Part shown: piece after piece, positions 5,170-12,498 of the stretch | Position numbering within the stretch: the stretch's first letter is position 1 | Layout of the letters: the number at the start of each line of letters is the position of its first letter | Virus record (IMG/VR): IMGVR_UViG_3300020472_001715 | Location: 1 to 33,358 of that record | Origin: a virus | Length of the DNA: 33,358 nt | Direction: 5' to 3' (one strand) | Notes under the pieces: model-generated | The model's database searches: none | What the model was told of the DNA's origin: nothing | Seen by the model: only the letters and a program-made list of their open reading frames with translations | Made by a program: the position numbers and the translations under genes

Positions 5170-5892
5170 ATGGCAGTAGTTGATTTTGCAAAACAATTAA
5201 AAGAGGGTACTAAAACTTCACATACAGCGGCCGAAAACACTAAATTTGTTAAGGGTTTTCTTAAAGGTTGTGTTGATAAGGATAGTTACGGTCAATTAAT
5301 TGCTAATTTTTATTTCATATATCATGCTTTAGAATCTGAAGTAGATAGATTGAAAGAAGAAGACCAAGTAATATCACAGATTGCATTTGACGATCTAAAA
5401 CGTCATGATGCACTTGCAGAAGACTGTAAGTATTACTGGGGCGATACTTGGCAAGATAAGATACGTCCGACTGTAGAAACACAGAAGTATGTTGATCGTA
5501 TTAGAGAAGTAGCTCATAAAGATCCATATCTTCTTGTAGGACACCATTATACGAGGTATCTTGGAGATTTATCTGGAGGACAGATTCTTAAGGGAATCGC
5601 AGAAAGAGCTTTGAATATTCAAGTTGGTGATGGTGGATTGGATTTCTATGAATTTCCAACTATCTCTGATAAGAAAGAATTTAAAACAAAATATCGTGCG
5701 ACATTGGATTCTTTGCCTATTGATGAATCACAGGCAAATGCTATTGTTGCCGAGGCAAACTATGCATTTCGTTTGAACATGTTTATGTTCGATGAGATAC
5801 AAGGTAATGCAGGTAAATCGTTCTTACAATTATTGAATAGTTATTTTCAGGACTTTGTTCGGGAGATGACAGTTTCGGCTAGATATAGATGA
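5170..5892 (+). CDS. ho1: Heme oxygenase
   Basis: At 240 residues this matches cyanobacterial and cyanophage HO1. The signature LVGHHYTRYLGDLSGGQILK lies near residues 122-141, and the proximal heme ligand is the His in TKTSHTAAE (H18). The enzyme opens heme to biliverdin IX-alpha, CO and iron using ferredoxin, the first step to phycobilins. Many cyanophages pair it with pebS or pcyA; neither is present here. The biliverdin may therefore go to host reductases or to genes outside the window. A ribosome binding site AAGGA (about 5163-5167) and its own promoter-like sequence precede it. The next gene overlaps by ATGA. Confidence 0.96.
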   Translation: MAVVDFAKQLKEGTKTSHTAAENTKFVKGFLKGCVDKDSYGQLIANFYFIYHALESEVDRLKEEDQVISQIAFDDLKRHDALAEDCKYYWGDTWQDKIRPTVETQKYVDRIREVAHKDPYLLVGHHYTRYLGDLSGGQILKGIAERALNIQVGDGGLDFYEFPTISDKKEFKTKYRATLDSLPIDESQANAIVAEANYAFRLNMFMFDEIQGNAGKSFLQLLNSYFQDFVREMTVSARYR

Positions 5893-6158
5893 CTTTTTTA
5901 TTGATTCTAATTAGTAACTTGATACTATATGCAGTATTGAGAATACATCTAGTTAAGAAGTTTCGTAATACTTATTCAATCTATCTTAAGGATAGTGAGG
6001 GTAATAGACAAACCCTATCAGATACTATTGCATACATACTGGAACAGAGAGATATTCTTGATCAGAAAGTAATGTATGTTGCTGGTGAGATGGAAAAGCA
6101 GTGGCTTGAAATCGAAAAGGTCAAGATGGTAACTGGTACAGACAAATTCGATACTTAA
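5889..6158 (+). CDS. Membrane-anchored helical protein (89 aa)
   Basis: The start overlaps the ho1 stop (ATGA). An N-terminal membrane helix (residues 2-17, TFLLILISNLILYAVL) is followed by a long charged helical region with a heptad-like pattern (residues 45-75). It looks like a membrane-anchored coiled coil. No family recognised. Translational coupling to heme oxygenase means they are expressed together, not necessarily that they interact. Confidence 0.65.
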   Translation: MTFLLILISNLILYAVLRIHLVKKFRNTYSIYLKDSEGNRQTLSDTIAYILEQRDILDQKVMYVAGEMEKQWLEIEKVKMVTGTDKFDT

Positions 6159-6159
6159 T

Positions 6160-6351
6160 ATGAACGATAGATTATCCCTAGATGATAACGAGTCATTTGA
6201 AGAGAAAAGAGATCGTGCAAAATCTCTATTCTTAGAATCTCTTTATAAAGCAGATCATGACCTTAGAGGATGTGCTCATAACCAAAAATGTTTCCATGAA
6301 CTGATGCAGATCAGAGAAGAAATCATTGAACATGTTCGGGGCATGAAATGA
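6160..6351 (+). CDS. Hypothetical helical protein (63 aa)
   Basis: A hydrophilic, helix-rich product with KADHDLRGCAHNQKCFHELMQIREE in its C-terminal half; two cysteines near histidines might bind metal. It starts one base after the previous stop and overlaps the next ORF by ATGA. No family recognised. Confidence 0.6.
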   Translation: MNDRLSLDDNESFEEKRDRAKSLFLESLYKADHDLRGCAHNQKCFHELMQIREEIIEHVRGMK

Positions 6352-6539
6352 CCCTATTAGAGAGACAACTCCTAGTAGTTCAGAAACTCAGATCTTCCAT
6401 GCCTGATGTTGATCGTACGTATTTCTACTTAAGTGAATCGCTAAATATAAAAGCACACTTGAGGAATACGAAGGAACAATTTAATGTTAGAGGAAGCTCG
6501 GAGAAAGGATTTGAGGAAAACCGCAAAAAGATTAATTAA
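6348..6539 (+). CDS. Hypothetical protein (63 aa), C-terminal end overlapped
   Basis: The start couples to the previous stop by ATGA. The first 40 residues (LLERQLLVVQKLRSSMPDVDRTYFYLSESLNIKAHLRN) look like a genuine helical protein. The last 18 residues overlap the next ORF in another frame and look less protein-like, so that tail may be recent or due to a frame change. No family recognised. Confidence 0.5.
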   Translation: MTLLERQLLVVQKLRSSMPDVDRTYFYLSESLNIKAHLRNTKEQFNVRGSSEKGFEENRKKIN

Positions 6540-6651
6540 GATTGCAAAAAAACACCCAGAATGGTATACTGATTCTGAGGTTAGATACGCTAAGATGATA
6601 AAGCGTGAAAACAAAAAACCCAAGAAAACTAACGATGAAAATCTTCCTTGA
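6484..6651 (+). CDS. Small basic protein upstream of talC (55 aa)
   Basis: The ORF starts at ATG 6484 behind AAGGAA (6471-6476). It encodes a very basic N-terminal helix (EEARRKDLRKTAKRLIKIAKKH), then PEWYTDSEVRYAKMIKRE. The composition suggests a nucleic-acid or acidic-partner binding helix. It overlaps talC by 17 bases and the previous gene by 56. Gene reality is supported by the ribosome binding site and the coherent sequence. No family recognised. Confidence 0.6.
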   Translation: MLEEARRKDLRKTAKRLIKIAKKHPEWYTDSEVRYAKMIKRENKKPKKTNDENLP

Positions 6652-7285
6652 TACTGCCGACTTTGACCTGATTAATGAAAGGGTACAGACAGGTCTTATA
6701 GACGGTGTGACAACAAACCCAACACTTATACTAAAAAGTGGCGGAGACCCAATAGAGACGATTAAGAAGATCTCTGGAGAGTTTCCTTATTTCGAGTCCA
6801 TCTCTGCTGAGGTAGTTGCAGATAATGCTCCAGAGATGATTGAACAAGCACAAGCATTCAAAGATCTTAAGAATGTTACTATTAAAGTTCCATTGACAAC
6901 TGAAGGATTAAAGGCATGTAAAATTCTTACATCTGATGGATTCACGGTTAATGTAACATTATGTTTCTCAGTTGCACAGGCAGTTCTTGCTGCAAAAGCA
7001 AATGCCACTTATATTTCACCATTTGTGGGTCGGGTTGATGATAATTCCTTTGATGGTGTAGGGTTGGTTAAGGACATTTCCTCTCTATATAAAGAACACC
7101 TATCAAGGACACAAGTTCTTGCAGCATCTCTCAGGAATGTAACTGATGTTGCTAAGTGTTTCTCTGTGGGAGCAGATGTAGTAACAATGCCTCCTACAAT
7201 TTTCGATAAGATGTATAATCACATCTTAACCGATAAGGGACTTGAATTGTTCCAAAACGATTGGAATTCTATTAATACAAAATAA
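6635..7285 (+). CDS. talC: Transaldolase-like protein TalC
   Basis: The 216-residue product matches the small TalC/fructose-6-phosphate aldolase-type transaldolases of cyanophages. Key residues seen are D6 in FLDTAD, the TTNPTL loop with N28, and the Schiff-base lysine K84 in VTIKVPL. It acts in the pentose phosphate pathway. Cyanophage TalC is thought to help divert host carbon from the Calvin cycle toward NADPH and ribose production during infection. The CP12-like gene at 26054 is its usual functional partner. The start at 6635 (MKIFLDTA) is chosen because family proteins begin there; the upstream extension overlaps the 55-aa gene. Confidence 0.96.
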   Translation: MKIFLDTADFDLINERVQTGLIDGVTTNPTLILKSGGDPIETIKKISGEFPYFESISAEVVADNAPEMIEQAQAFKDLKNVTIKVPLTTEGLKACKILTSDGFTVNVTLCFSVAQAVLAAKANATYISPFVGRVDDNSFDGVGLVKDISSLYKEHLSRTQVLAASLRNVTDVAKCFSVGADVVTMPPTIFDKMYNHILTDKGLELFQNDWNSINTK

Positions 7286-7497
7286 TGGCATTATCGACAC
7301 AAGTAGAAGAGGGATTACGAGCTGCTGAAAAGGAACTTCGTGAGACTCTCGCTTTTGCTGCTAGAGCAGAAAAACCTTATATTGTTAGAGAGATTGGAGG
7401 TATGATTTCTCATATCGATAATTTACTCTCAACAGACAATCTGTTTGACAGAATGGATAAAGTCATTAATGATCTCGAAAAGGAGAGAGATGACTGA
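7285..7497 (+). CDS. Hypothetical helical protein after talC (70 aa)
   Basis: The start shares a base with the talC stop (TAATG). The product is helical throughout, with charged heptad-like pattern and a central GGMISH. No enzymatic motif or membrane segment. Coupled to talC and overlapped by the next gene by eight bases. Confidence 0.65.
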   Translation: MALSTQVEEGLRAAEKELRETLAFAARAEKPYIVREIGGMISHIDNLLSTDNLFDRMDKVINDLEKERDD

Positions 7498-7687
7498 TTG
7501 GAGGTACAATGATGAACGTATGAAAATACGTCAAGAATCTTTTTTAGCCCTTAAAAATTACAATGATTTAGATCATGTCAGGTTCCTCTATGAATTTTGC
7601 CACCTCTGGGTATCGCAGGGGAAACAGGACACAATCGGAATCGAAGACAGTTTTCTTAGATTCTGCGAAAACTCGAAAAATCCGTGA
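7490..7687 (+). CDS. Hypothetical protein (65 aa)
   Basis: ATG 7490 overlaps the previous gene's end and is preceded by AGGAGAGAG, a strong ribosome binding site, so it is preferred to the longer frame opening at 7445. The C-terminal part (HVRFLYEFCHLWVSQGKQDTIGIEDSF) has the mixed aromatic content of a folded helical protein. Its last ~98 bases overlap the next ORF in a different frame. No family recognised. Confidence 0.6.
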   Translation: MTDWRYNDERMKIRQESFLALKNYNDLDHVRFLYEFCHLWVSQGKQDTIGIEDSFLRFCENSKNP

Positions 7688-7892
7688 GGATTCCATAGTA
7701 CGAGTTCCCGATGCTCTAAGTTGCGGTAATGCACTAGAAGGTCGGGTTCTTTTTATAGGTGACCGCACAAGTCGTGCCTTAAACGGAACAAAACATGCGA
7801 CCTATCTTACTGTTTGTATCAACGAAAACTCCCTTACAGGCCTTTTAGTATTTGAAAACGAGTGGCCCACTTTAGAAGTCGTTAAGTATTAA
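7590..7892 (+). CDS. Hypothetical protein, long overlap with upstream gene (about 100 aa)
   Basis: The first half is basic and polar (RRGNRTQSESKTVFLDSAKTRKIRED). The second half, VRVPDALSCGNALEGRVLFIGDRTSRALNGTKHATYLTVCINENSLTGLLVFENE, looks like a small beta-rich domain. The start is uncertain: ATG 7590 or 7575, both inside the previous ORF, or a later non-ATG start. If 7590 is right, nearly 100 bases are read in two frames. No family recognised. Confidence 0.6.
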   Translation: MNFATSGYRRGNRTQSESKTVFLDSAKTRKIREDSIVRVPDALSCGNALEGRVLFIGDRTSRALNGTKHATYLTVCINENSLTGLLVFENEWPTLEVVKY

Positions 7893-7896
7893 AATT

Positions 7897-8130
7897 ATGT
7901 TTACAATATACGGAAAAGAAGGATGCAGCGTCTGTAACAAACTTATAATGGTTATGGATATGATTGGGAAGGATTATGAGTATAAACTTCTTGGTGTGGA
8001 TTACACTGAAGAAGATTTTGAAACTAAATTTCCTAATAAAAATATGTTCCCCCAAGTAGAATTGGACGGTGAATATATTGGAGATTGTAAAAAGACTATT
8101 AATTATTTAAAAGAACATAGGGTCATTTGA
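7897..8130 (+). CDS. nrdC: Glutaredoxin-like protein
   Basis: A 77-residue thioredoxin-fold protein: N-terminal strand MFTIYGKEGC, redox motif CSVC at residues 10-13, the cis-proline region NMFPQVELDGEYIGDC, and a C-terminal helix. This layout matches glutaredoxin/NrdC-type proteins of T4-like phages, which reduce ribonucleotide reductase or other proteins. The active site is CSVC rather than the usual CPYC, so its redox potential probably differs. Ribonucleotide reductase genes are not in this window. The symbol is assigned by family analogy. Confidence 0.85.
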   Translation: MFTIYGKEGCSVCNKLIMVMDMIGKDYEYKLLGVDYTEEDFETKFPNKNMFPQVELDGEYIGDCKKTINYLKEHRVI

Positions 8131-8131
8131 T

Positions 8132-8284
8132 ATGACACTTGGAGACATCGACATAAATAAGGGCGTTGAACTTTTACTAAAAGGAGAACCCAAGAAACCA
8201 GAACCCAAAAAGACTTTTGAGTTAAGATTTGAAGTCCTGAACAGGGAAGTCAATCTTTCTCTAGACATTAAAAAGAAGACATAA
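8132..8284 (+). CDS. Hypothetical basic peptide (50 aa)
   Basis: The ORF starts one base after the glutaredoxin stop. It has a Lys/Pro-rich linker (KGEPKKPEPKK) followed by a predicted beta pair (TFELRFEVLNREVNLSLDIKKK). No ribosome binding site is obvious. No family recognised. Confidence 0.5.
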   Translation: MTLGDIDINKGVELLLKGEPKKPEPKKTFELRFEVLNREVNLSLDIKKKT

Positions 8285-8299
8285 CCACGGAGAGGAGCT

Positions 8300-8542
8300 A
8301 TGGAAGCTACAGCACTTGTTATAATGACTTTATTGTGCGTGACATTTTTGATGATTGGTGGTATAATAGGCTGGTTAGCACAACAAAATAAATTACTCTA
8401 TTCTCATCAATATGAACAGGTTGCATATGCACATCCAGAAATGTTTGATGAACATGGTAATTTGATCCCAGATGAGATTTTAGCACTTCGATTTGAAAAC
8501 AATTATGACGACAGCGAAGAAGACACCGACGAAGAGGAGTAA
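8300..8542 (+). CDS. Membrane-anchored acidic-tail protein (80 aa)
   Basis: GGAGAGGAGC (8289-8298) directly before the ATG is a strong ribosome binding site. One membrane helix spans about residues 4-26 (TALVIMTLLCVTFLMIGGIIGWL). A soluble domain follows with HPEMFDEHGNLIPDEIL and an acidic tail (SEEDTDEEE). Its 3' end overlaps the next gene by 38 bases. The N-anchor/acidic-tail layout resembles the gene at 3579, but no clear homology is visible. Unknown function. Confidence 0.7.
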   Translation: MEATALVIMTLLCVTFLMIGGIIGWLAQQNKLLYSHQYEQVAYAHPEMFDEHGNLIPDEILALRFENNYDDSEEDTDEEE

Positions 8543-9092
8543 AACTACAGCTACTCGTAAAAGGGCTACTACAAAGAAGCCCACAGCTACACGCAAACCA
8601 AGAACAGTGGCAGTTAAAAAACGGGAACTGCCACCCAACCCCTTGGTTAATGAGATCCTAGAAGCAATTGATTCTGAAAGGGTTCGTACTAAAAAGGTAG
8701 ATCTAATTAAGACTCATTGTAACAATGATGGCATGAAAATGCTTTTCATTTGGAATTTTGACGAAAGTGTCATATCCATGCTTCCAGAAGGACCTGTTCC
8801 TTATCAACCAGTTGATGGTGATCAACAGGCAGATCCAGAAAAGGGAATGCCTCAGAGGACTACTATTCGTAATGGTGGAAGACAATTCTATCGTTTTGTC
8901 AAAGGTGGTGATGATTCTCTGAATAAGATAAAGAGAGAAAGTATGTTTATTAATTTACTTGAAACTCTTCATCAAGAAGAAGCAGAAATTCTTATATTAG
9001 TTAAGGATAAACAACTAGGTTCAAAGTACGGTGTTACTAAAGAACTAGTTGCAGAAGCTTTTCCAGAGATTACTTGGGGGAACAGAAGTTGA
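8505..9092 (+). CDS. DUF6433-like T4-phage protein with basic N-terminal tail
   Basis: The first 40 residues are a low-complexity Lys/Thr/Arg tail with repeated KRATTKKPTATRKP-type units, likely disordered and nucleic-acid binding. Residues 45-195 match the pattern I associate with DUF6433 of T4-like phages: EILEAIDSERVRTKKVDLIKTH, IWNFDESVISMLPEGPVPY, RQFYRFVKGGDD, KRESMFINLLETLHQEEAEIL, and VTKELVAEAFPEI. The function of this family is unknown. ATG 8505 is favoured over the upstream TTG 8493. The family assignment is from memory and needs a profile search. Confidence 0.75.
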   Translation: MTTAKKTPTKRSKTTATRKRATTKKPTATRKPRTVAVKKRELPPNPLVNEILEAIDSERVRTKKVDLIKTHCNNDGMKMLFIWNFDESVISMLPEGPVPYQPVDGDQQADPEKGMPQRTTIRNGGRQFYRFVKGGDDSLNKIKRESMFINLLETLHQEEAEILILVKDKQLGSKYGVTKELVAEAFPEITWGNRS

Positions 9093-9391
9093 AGATAATT
9101 CACGAAAATTGTGATCCTAAACTAGCACAGGATAAGAAACTTCCTTATACAGCTTATCTTGTTGAATATCGTAATGAGGATAAAACTTGTTACGATATTG
9201 CTTTAGGTGATAGTACGGTTGAGATGTTTGACTATTATTATGATAAGTACAAAAATGTCGTAGGATGGAAACAATCTGATGGTCAGGTTAATCCCAAATT
9301 GTGGAGAGAGACTATGATTAAGCCAGAACCCAAAGCACCCGAAAGAAAGACTAGAAAAAGAAAACCAAAGGATGGGGAGGAGAAAAAATAA
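9089..9391 (+). CDS. Hypothetical protein with basic tail (100 aa)
   Basis: The start is probably TTG 9089, overlapping the previous stop as TTGA and preceded by GGGGGA (9076-9081); a TTG at 9074 is the alternative. The body contains AYLVEYRNEDKTCYDIALGDSTVEMFDYYYDKYK and ends in a Lys/Arg-rich tail (PERKTRKRKPKDGEEKK). T4-like phages often carry such a protein next to the DUF6433-like gene. No known domain recognised. Confidence 0.65.
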   Translation: MKIIHENCDPKLAQDKKLPYTAYLVEYRNEDKTCYDIALGDSTVEMFDYYYDKYKNVVGWKQSDGQVNPKLWRETMIKPEPKAPERKTRKRKPKDGEEKK

Positions 9392-9597
9392 TGGGACAAA
9401 AGACTATTGTATATCGTATCCGTCAGGATGGTGTAGTTGAGGAAAGAGTAGAAGGAGCGTCTGGCCAAGAATGTGAAGAGCTCACTAAGAACATAGAAAA
9501 TAAGTTAGGAGATGTTTCTTTTAGACAACATCAACCACAGTATTATCAAACAGTTACCACAGAAGAAAATGTCACACTTAAGCACCATCAGGACTAA
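9391..9597 (+). CDS. DUF2997-like small protein
   Basis: The 68-residue product has the features of cyanobacterial DUF2997: an N-terminal strand (TIVYRIRQDGVVEERVEGASG), a conserved Cys in GQECEELTKNIENKLG, and a C-terminal region with QYY. The function of the family is unknown. In cyanobacteria the DUF2997 gene usually neighbours ycf35, exactly as here. Its start shares a base with the previous stop and its end overlaps the Ycf35-like gene by 29 bases, so the pair is translationally linked. Host origin of both is the simplest explanation. Confidence 0.75.
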   Translation: MGQKTIVYRIRQDGVVEERVEGASGQECEELTKNIENKLGDVSFRQHQPQYYQTVTTEENVTLKHHQD

Positions 9598-9952
9598 GAT
9601 TAAAGATAAGGATGCTTTGTTGCAAGCTCTTCAAGTACTCAATTATGAGGTTGAAGTTGATAAGACTATGGTAAATCCTGCTAATCATCAACATGAAGAA
9701 TTGACTGTTCATGTTACAGCTGGAAAGGATATTGGATTTAGATTGAATCCAGCAACAGAGACGTATGAATTGGTAACAGATCTTCAGACATGGAATCAAC
9801 CTATTCCTGTTGAGAGGTTCCTTGATAAATTGTCACAACAATATGCAAGGACTATATTACATGCAGCTGTTAAGGAGGAAGGATTCCAAATTGCAGAAGA
9901 ATGGGAGATGGATGATAATTCCATCGAACTTACAGTTACGAGGTGGGATTAA
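9569..9952 (+). CDS. ycf35: Ycf35-like (DUF1257) protein
   Basis: The 127-residue product starts MSHLSTIRTKIKDKDALLQAL, the characteristic opening of Ycf35/DUF1257. It continues with the DIGFRLNPATETYELVTDLQTW and QQYARTILHAAVKEEGF segments of that family. Ycf35 is encoded in cyanobacteria and some algal plastids; its role is undefined. ATG 9569 is chosen because homology starts there. Together with DUF2997 it reproduces a host operon in the phage, suggesting an auxiliary metabolic or photosynthesis-related function. Confidence 0.82.
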   Translation: MSHLSTIRTKIKDKDALLQALQVLNYEVEVDKTMVNPANHQHEELTVHVTAGKDIGFRLNPATETYELVTDLQTWNQPIPVERFLDKLSQQYARTILHAAVKEEGFQIAEEWEMDDNSIELTVTRWD

Positions 9953-10155
9953 TGGATGAAGTAAGACAAGATCATGTTGGCCAACAAGGTAAGGTTGATA
10001 TCAATGCCGAAGAATATAAGAAGGTAATGAAGAAGTATAAGAAGATTAAGAAATATATGAAGTCCTCGATATTTGCCGTGAAAACAATGGATGAGACCGA
10101 AACTTTGGTATCTGGTCTATTGAAAGAGGCAGGTGACATCCAAGATGAAGTATGA
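9952..10155 (+). CDS. Hypothetical Lys-rich helical protein (67 aa)
   Basis: The start shares a base with the Ycf35 stop (TAATG). The centre is a highly basic helix (EEYKKVMKKYKKIKKYMKSS) with Tyr/Lys repeats, followed by an acidic C-terminal helix. It might bind nucleic acid or membranes. Overlaps the next gene by 11 bases. No family recognised. Confidence 0.6.
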   Translation: MDEVRQDHVGQQGKVDINAEEYKKVMKKYKKIKKYMKSSIFAVKTMDETETLVSGLLKEAGDIQDEV

Positions 10156-10624
10156 ACTAATTGATAATTTTCTGTCAGAAGAACAATTCCGACCAATCTA
10201 CGATGCCTTTATGGGTATGGAGATATTTTGGCATTGTTACGATGGTATAGTAATGCCTGGTGATGGAAAGATTCAATTTGTTCATCCTTTATATTCGGAT
10301 TTTCAACCACAGAGTCCATATTGGATGAAGTTACAACCTATATTTGATAAACTGGAACCAGTTTCATTTGTTAGGAGTAAAGCTAATCTAAATATGAAAA
10401 CACCTGTTCACGATGAACATTCCTTTCACAGTGATGTTGACGATTGTATAACTTCCATTTACTATATTAATAGTAATAATGGATATACTGAATTTGAGGA
10501 TGGCACTAAAATAGAGAGTGTTGAAAACCGTATGCTTGTTTTTAATTCAAATTCTAAGCATAGAGGGGTAACCTCTACTGATACCTTGAAAAGGGTGTTA
10601 ATTAACTTTAACTACTTCATATAA
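10145..10624 (+). CDS. 2OG-Fe(II) oxygenase
   Basis: The 159-residue product carries the full iron and 2-oxoglutarate site of the prolyl-4-hydroxylase-like fold: HSD (H95, D97), a distal histidine H139 in KHRG, and the 2OG-binding R150 in LKRVLINFNYF. Such small oxygenases are abundant in T4-like cyanophages. Substrates are unknown; hydroxylation of proteins or modified bases is often suggested. ATG 10145 is chosen over the upstream frame opening because the fold begins there. It overlaps the preceding gene slightly. Confidence 0.88.
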   Translation: MKYELIDNFLSEEQFRPIYDAFMGMEIFWHCYDGIVMPGDGKIQFVHPLYSDFQPQSPYWMKLQPIFDKLEPVSFVRSKANLNMKTPVHDEHSFHSDVDDCITSIYYINSNNGYTEFEDGTKIESVENRMLVFNSNSKHRGVTSTDTLKRVLINFNYFI

Positions 10625-10625
10625 T

Positions 10626-10793
10626 ATGGAAAAGGAAAAACTTAAAGCCGTTGTTAAAAACTTGAAATCTCTGGTAAATGTGTTAGAATCGGAAGTCTAT
10701 TCTGATATAGATGCATACACCACTAAGATTACTGATCATTTAAAGGAACCACATTATGGAAACAGTGAAGACGACGACGGATACACCGACTAA
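10626..10793 (+). CDS. Hypothetical helical acidic peptide (55 aa)
   Basis: The ORF opens one base after the oxygenase stop. It has an amphipathic N-terminal helix (KEKLKAVVKNLKSLVNVLESEVYSDIDAYTTKI) and an acidic end (NSEDDDGYTD). Its last 38 bases overlap the thyX gene in another frame. No family recognised; reality supported by position and coherent amphipathic pattern. Confidence 0.5.
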   Translation: MEKEKLKAVVKNLKSLVNVLESEVYSDIDAYTTKITDHLKEPHYGNSEDDDGYTD

Positions 10794-11457
10794 CTGTATG
10801 GCGAAAAATGTATCTTTAGTATCAGTTACCCCTGATGCGGAAAAACTGATGGCTTATATTGCCCGAGTTTCTAATCCGTCCAATCAGGATAACGATAAGT
10901 TTGCTGGTTTGCTCAGATATTGTATCAAGCATAATCATTGGTCAGTTTTTGAACAGTCCTCTATGACACTGGAGATCGAGACTACTCGTGCTATTGCTGC
11001 ACAGATATTACGTCACAGGTCTTTTACTTTCCAAGAATTCTCTCAGAGATATGCTAGTACAAGTGAGTTAAAAGAGATTGAACTACCAGAACTCAGGAGA
11101 CAGGATTTAAAGAATCGTCAAAACTCGACAGACGATTTGGATCCTGACGATGTAGAGAAATTAAATAGACAGATGAATACTCTGTTTAGTTCTGCAACTA
11201 ATCTGTATCATCAGATGTTGGAATTGGGTGTTGCTAAAGAATGTGCTAGAATGGTATTACCACTCTGCACTCCTACTAAGATCTATATGACTGGATCTTG
11301 TCGTTCTTGGATACACTATATAAATTTACGTTCTGCACATGGAACACAGAAGGAACATATGCAGATTGCAGAAGCATGTAGAGATGTTTTTGTTGAAACA
11401 TTCCCAATAGTGTCGGAAGCTTTGGAATGGATTACCACTGAAGAGGAACAAGATTAA
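10756..11457 (+). CDS. thyX: Flavin-dependent thymidylate synthase
   Basis: The ThyX signature RHRx7S is at residues 86-96, within RHRSFTFQEFSQRY. Conserved HWSVFEQ (61-67) and a C-terminal TGSCRSWIHYINLR segment are also present, as expected for the 233-residue family. ThyX makes dTMP from dUMP using methylene-tetrahydrofolate and FAD, supporting phage DNA synthesis. ATG 10756 is preferred because AAAGGAA lies about seven bases upstream; ATG 10798 (MAKNVSL) is a possible alternative. The next gene starts in its stop codon (TAATG). Confidence 0.96.
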   Translation: METVKTTTDTPTNCMAKNVSLVSVTPDAEKLMAYIARVSNPSNQDNDKFAGLLRYCIKHNHWSVFEQSSMTLEIETTRAIAAQILRHRSFTFQEFSQRYASTSELKEIELPELRRQDLKNRQNSTDDLDPDDVEKLNRQMNTLFSSATNLYHQMLELGVAKECARMVLPLCTPTKIYMTGSCRSWIHYINLRSAHGTQKEHMQIAEACRDVFVETFPIVSEALEWITTEEEQD

Positions 11458-11732
11458 TGGCTACTTATCCTGTAAAAAATACGGAAACTGGGGAGACAAA
11501 AGAAGTTATTATGAGTATTCATGATTGGGATAAGTGGAAAGAGGAGAACCCCCTTTGGATTCGTGATTTCTCTGATCCTAGTACATGTCCAGGCGTTGGA
11601 GAAGTTGGTGAGTGGAGGGATAAACTTCACAATAAGAATCCTGGCTGGTCTGAGGTCTTGAAGAAAGCAGAGAAGTCTGCTGGTATTCAAGGAAGACTTG
11701 CAGGTCGTGGTATTAATACGAGGAACGGATAG
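11457..11732 (+). CDS. FmdB-like conserved phage protein without zinc cysteines (91 aa)
   Basis: The product begins YPVKNTETGETKEVIMSIHDWDKWKEENP and continues with DPSTCPGVGEVGEWRDKLHNKNPGWSEVLKKAEKS. The layout (beta hairpin with a TETGE turn, a MSI..W..ENP helix, then PGW.EVL) resembles phage FmdB-type proteins in which the zinc-ribbon cysteines are replaced. Function unknown. It starts inside the thyX stop and precedes phoH by one base. The resemblance is by eye only. Confidence 0.6.
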   Translation: MATYPVKNTETGETKEVIMSIHDWDKWKEENPLWIRDFSDPSTCPGVGEVGEWRDKLHNKNPGWSEVLKKAEKSAGIQGRLAGRGINTRNG

Positions 11733-11733
11733 T

Positions 11734-12498
11734 ATGGCAAGAAGGAAAAGAGCATCAAGTAACTCTGATCCTATTGGAGTGGGAATGACTGCGAAACAAA
11801 TGCGTCGCAAGAAACCTATTAATGATGGTATGTTGGTTCCTGTAGAACCAATTACTGATAATCAGAAGATTTTATTTGATTATTATGCCAAAGGTAAGAA
11901 TCTTTTTGCCTATGGAGCTGCTGGAACTGGTAAGACATTTATCAGTCTATATCTGGCCCTTAAGGACGTTCTAAATGAAACTACGCCTTACGAAAAAATT
12001 TATATTGTTAGGTCTCTTGTTAGTACCCGTGAAATTGGCTTTCTTCCTGGCGATCATGAAGACAAGTCCTCACTTTATCAGATACCTTACAAAAACATGG
12101 TGAAGTACATGTTTGAGATGCCTACAGATGCAGACTTCGAGATGCTCTATGGGAATCTTAAAACACAGGAGACTATTTCCTTTTGGAGTACTTCATTTAT
12201 TAGAGGAACAACACTTGATAATTGCATTGTCTTAGTTGATGAAATGCAAAACTTGAACTTTCACGAGTTAGATAGTATAATAACAAGAGTAGGAGATAAT
12301 TGTAAAATAGTATTTTGCGGTGACTCTACTCAAACGGATCTTACGAAATCCAATGAGAAGAATGGCATATTAGACTTTAAACGTATCATTGAAATTATGG
12401 AAGATGATTTTGGTGTTGTTGAATTTGGTCTTGATGATATTGTTCGATCTGGTTTAGTGAGAAACTACTTGGTTACTAAACTCGCTCTTTCTTTATGA
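11734..12498 (+). CDS. phoH: PhoH-like P-loop ATPase
   Basis: A 254-residue PhoH-family protein with Walker A GAAGTGKT (residues 61-68), Walker B CIVLVDE (164-170), and the sensor-like FCGDSTQTD. PhoH is one of the commonest genes in marine phages; its biochemical role is unsettled (possibly RNA-related). It is historically linked to phosphate starvation, though no pho box is apparent here. ATG 11734 with upstream AGGAA (11721-11725) is chosen; an open extension to 11698 overlaps the previous gene. Overlaps the next gene by ATGA. Confidence 0.95.
   Translation: MARRKRASSNSDPIGVGMTAKQMRRKKPINDGMLVPVEPITDNQKILFDYYAKGKNLFAYGAAGTGKTFISLYLALKDVLNETTPYEKIYIVRSLVSTREIGFLPGDHEDKSSLYQIPYKNMVKYMFEMPTDADFEMLYGNLKTQETISFWSTSFIRGTTLDNCIVLVDEMQNLNFHELDSIITRVGDNCKIVFCGDSTQTDLTKSNEKNGILDFKRIIEIMEDDFGVVEFGLDDIVRSGLVRNYLVTKLALSL

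Noticed and set aside
11454-11810. 118-codon minus-strand frame over the FmdB-like and phoH genes
   Set aside because: Antisense shadow of well-supported, overlapping plus-strand genes with recognisable motifs.
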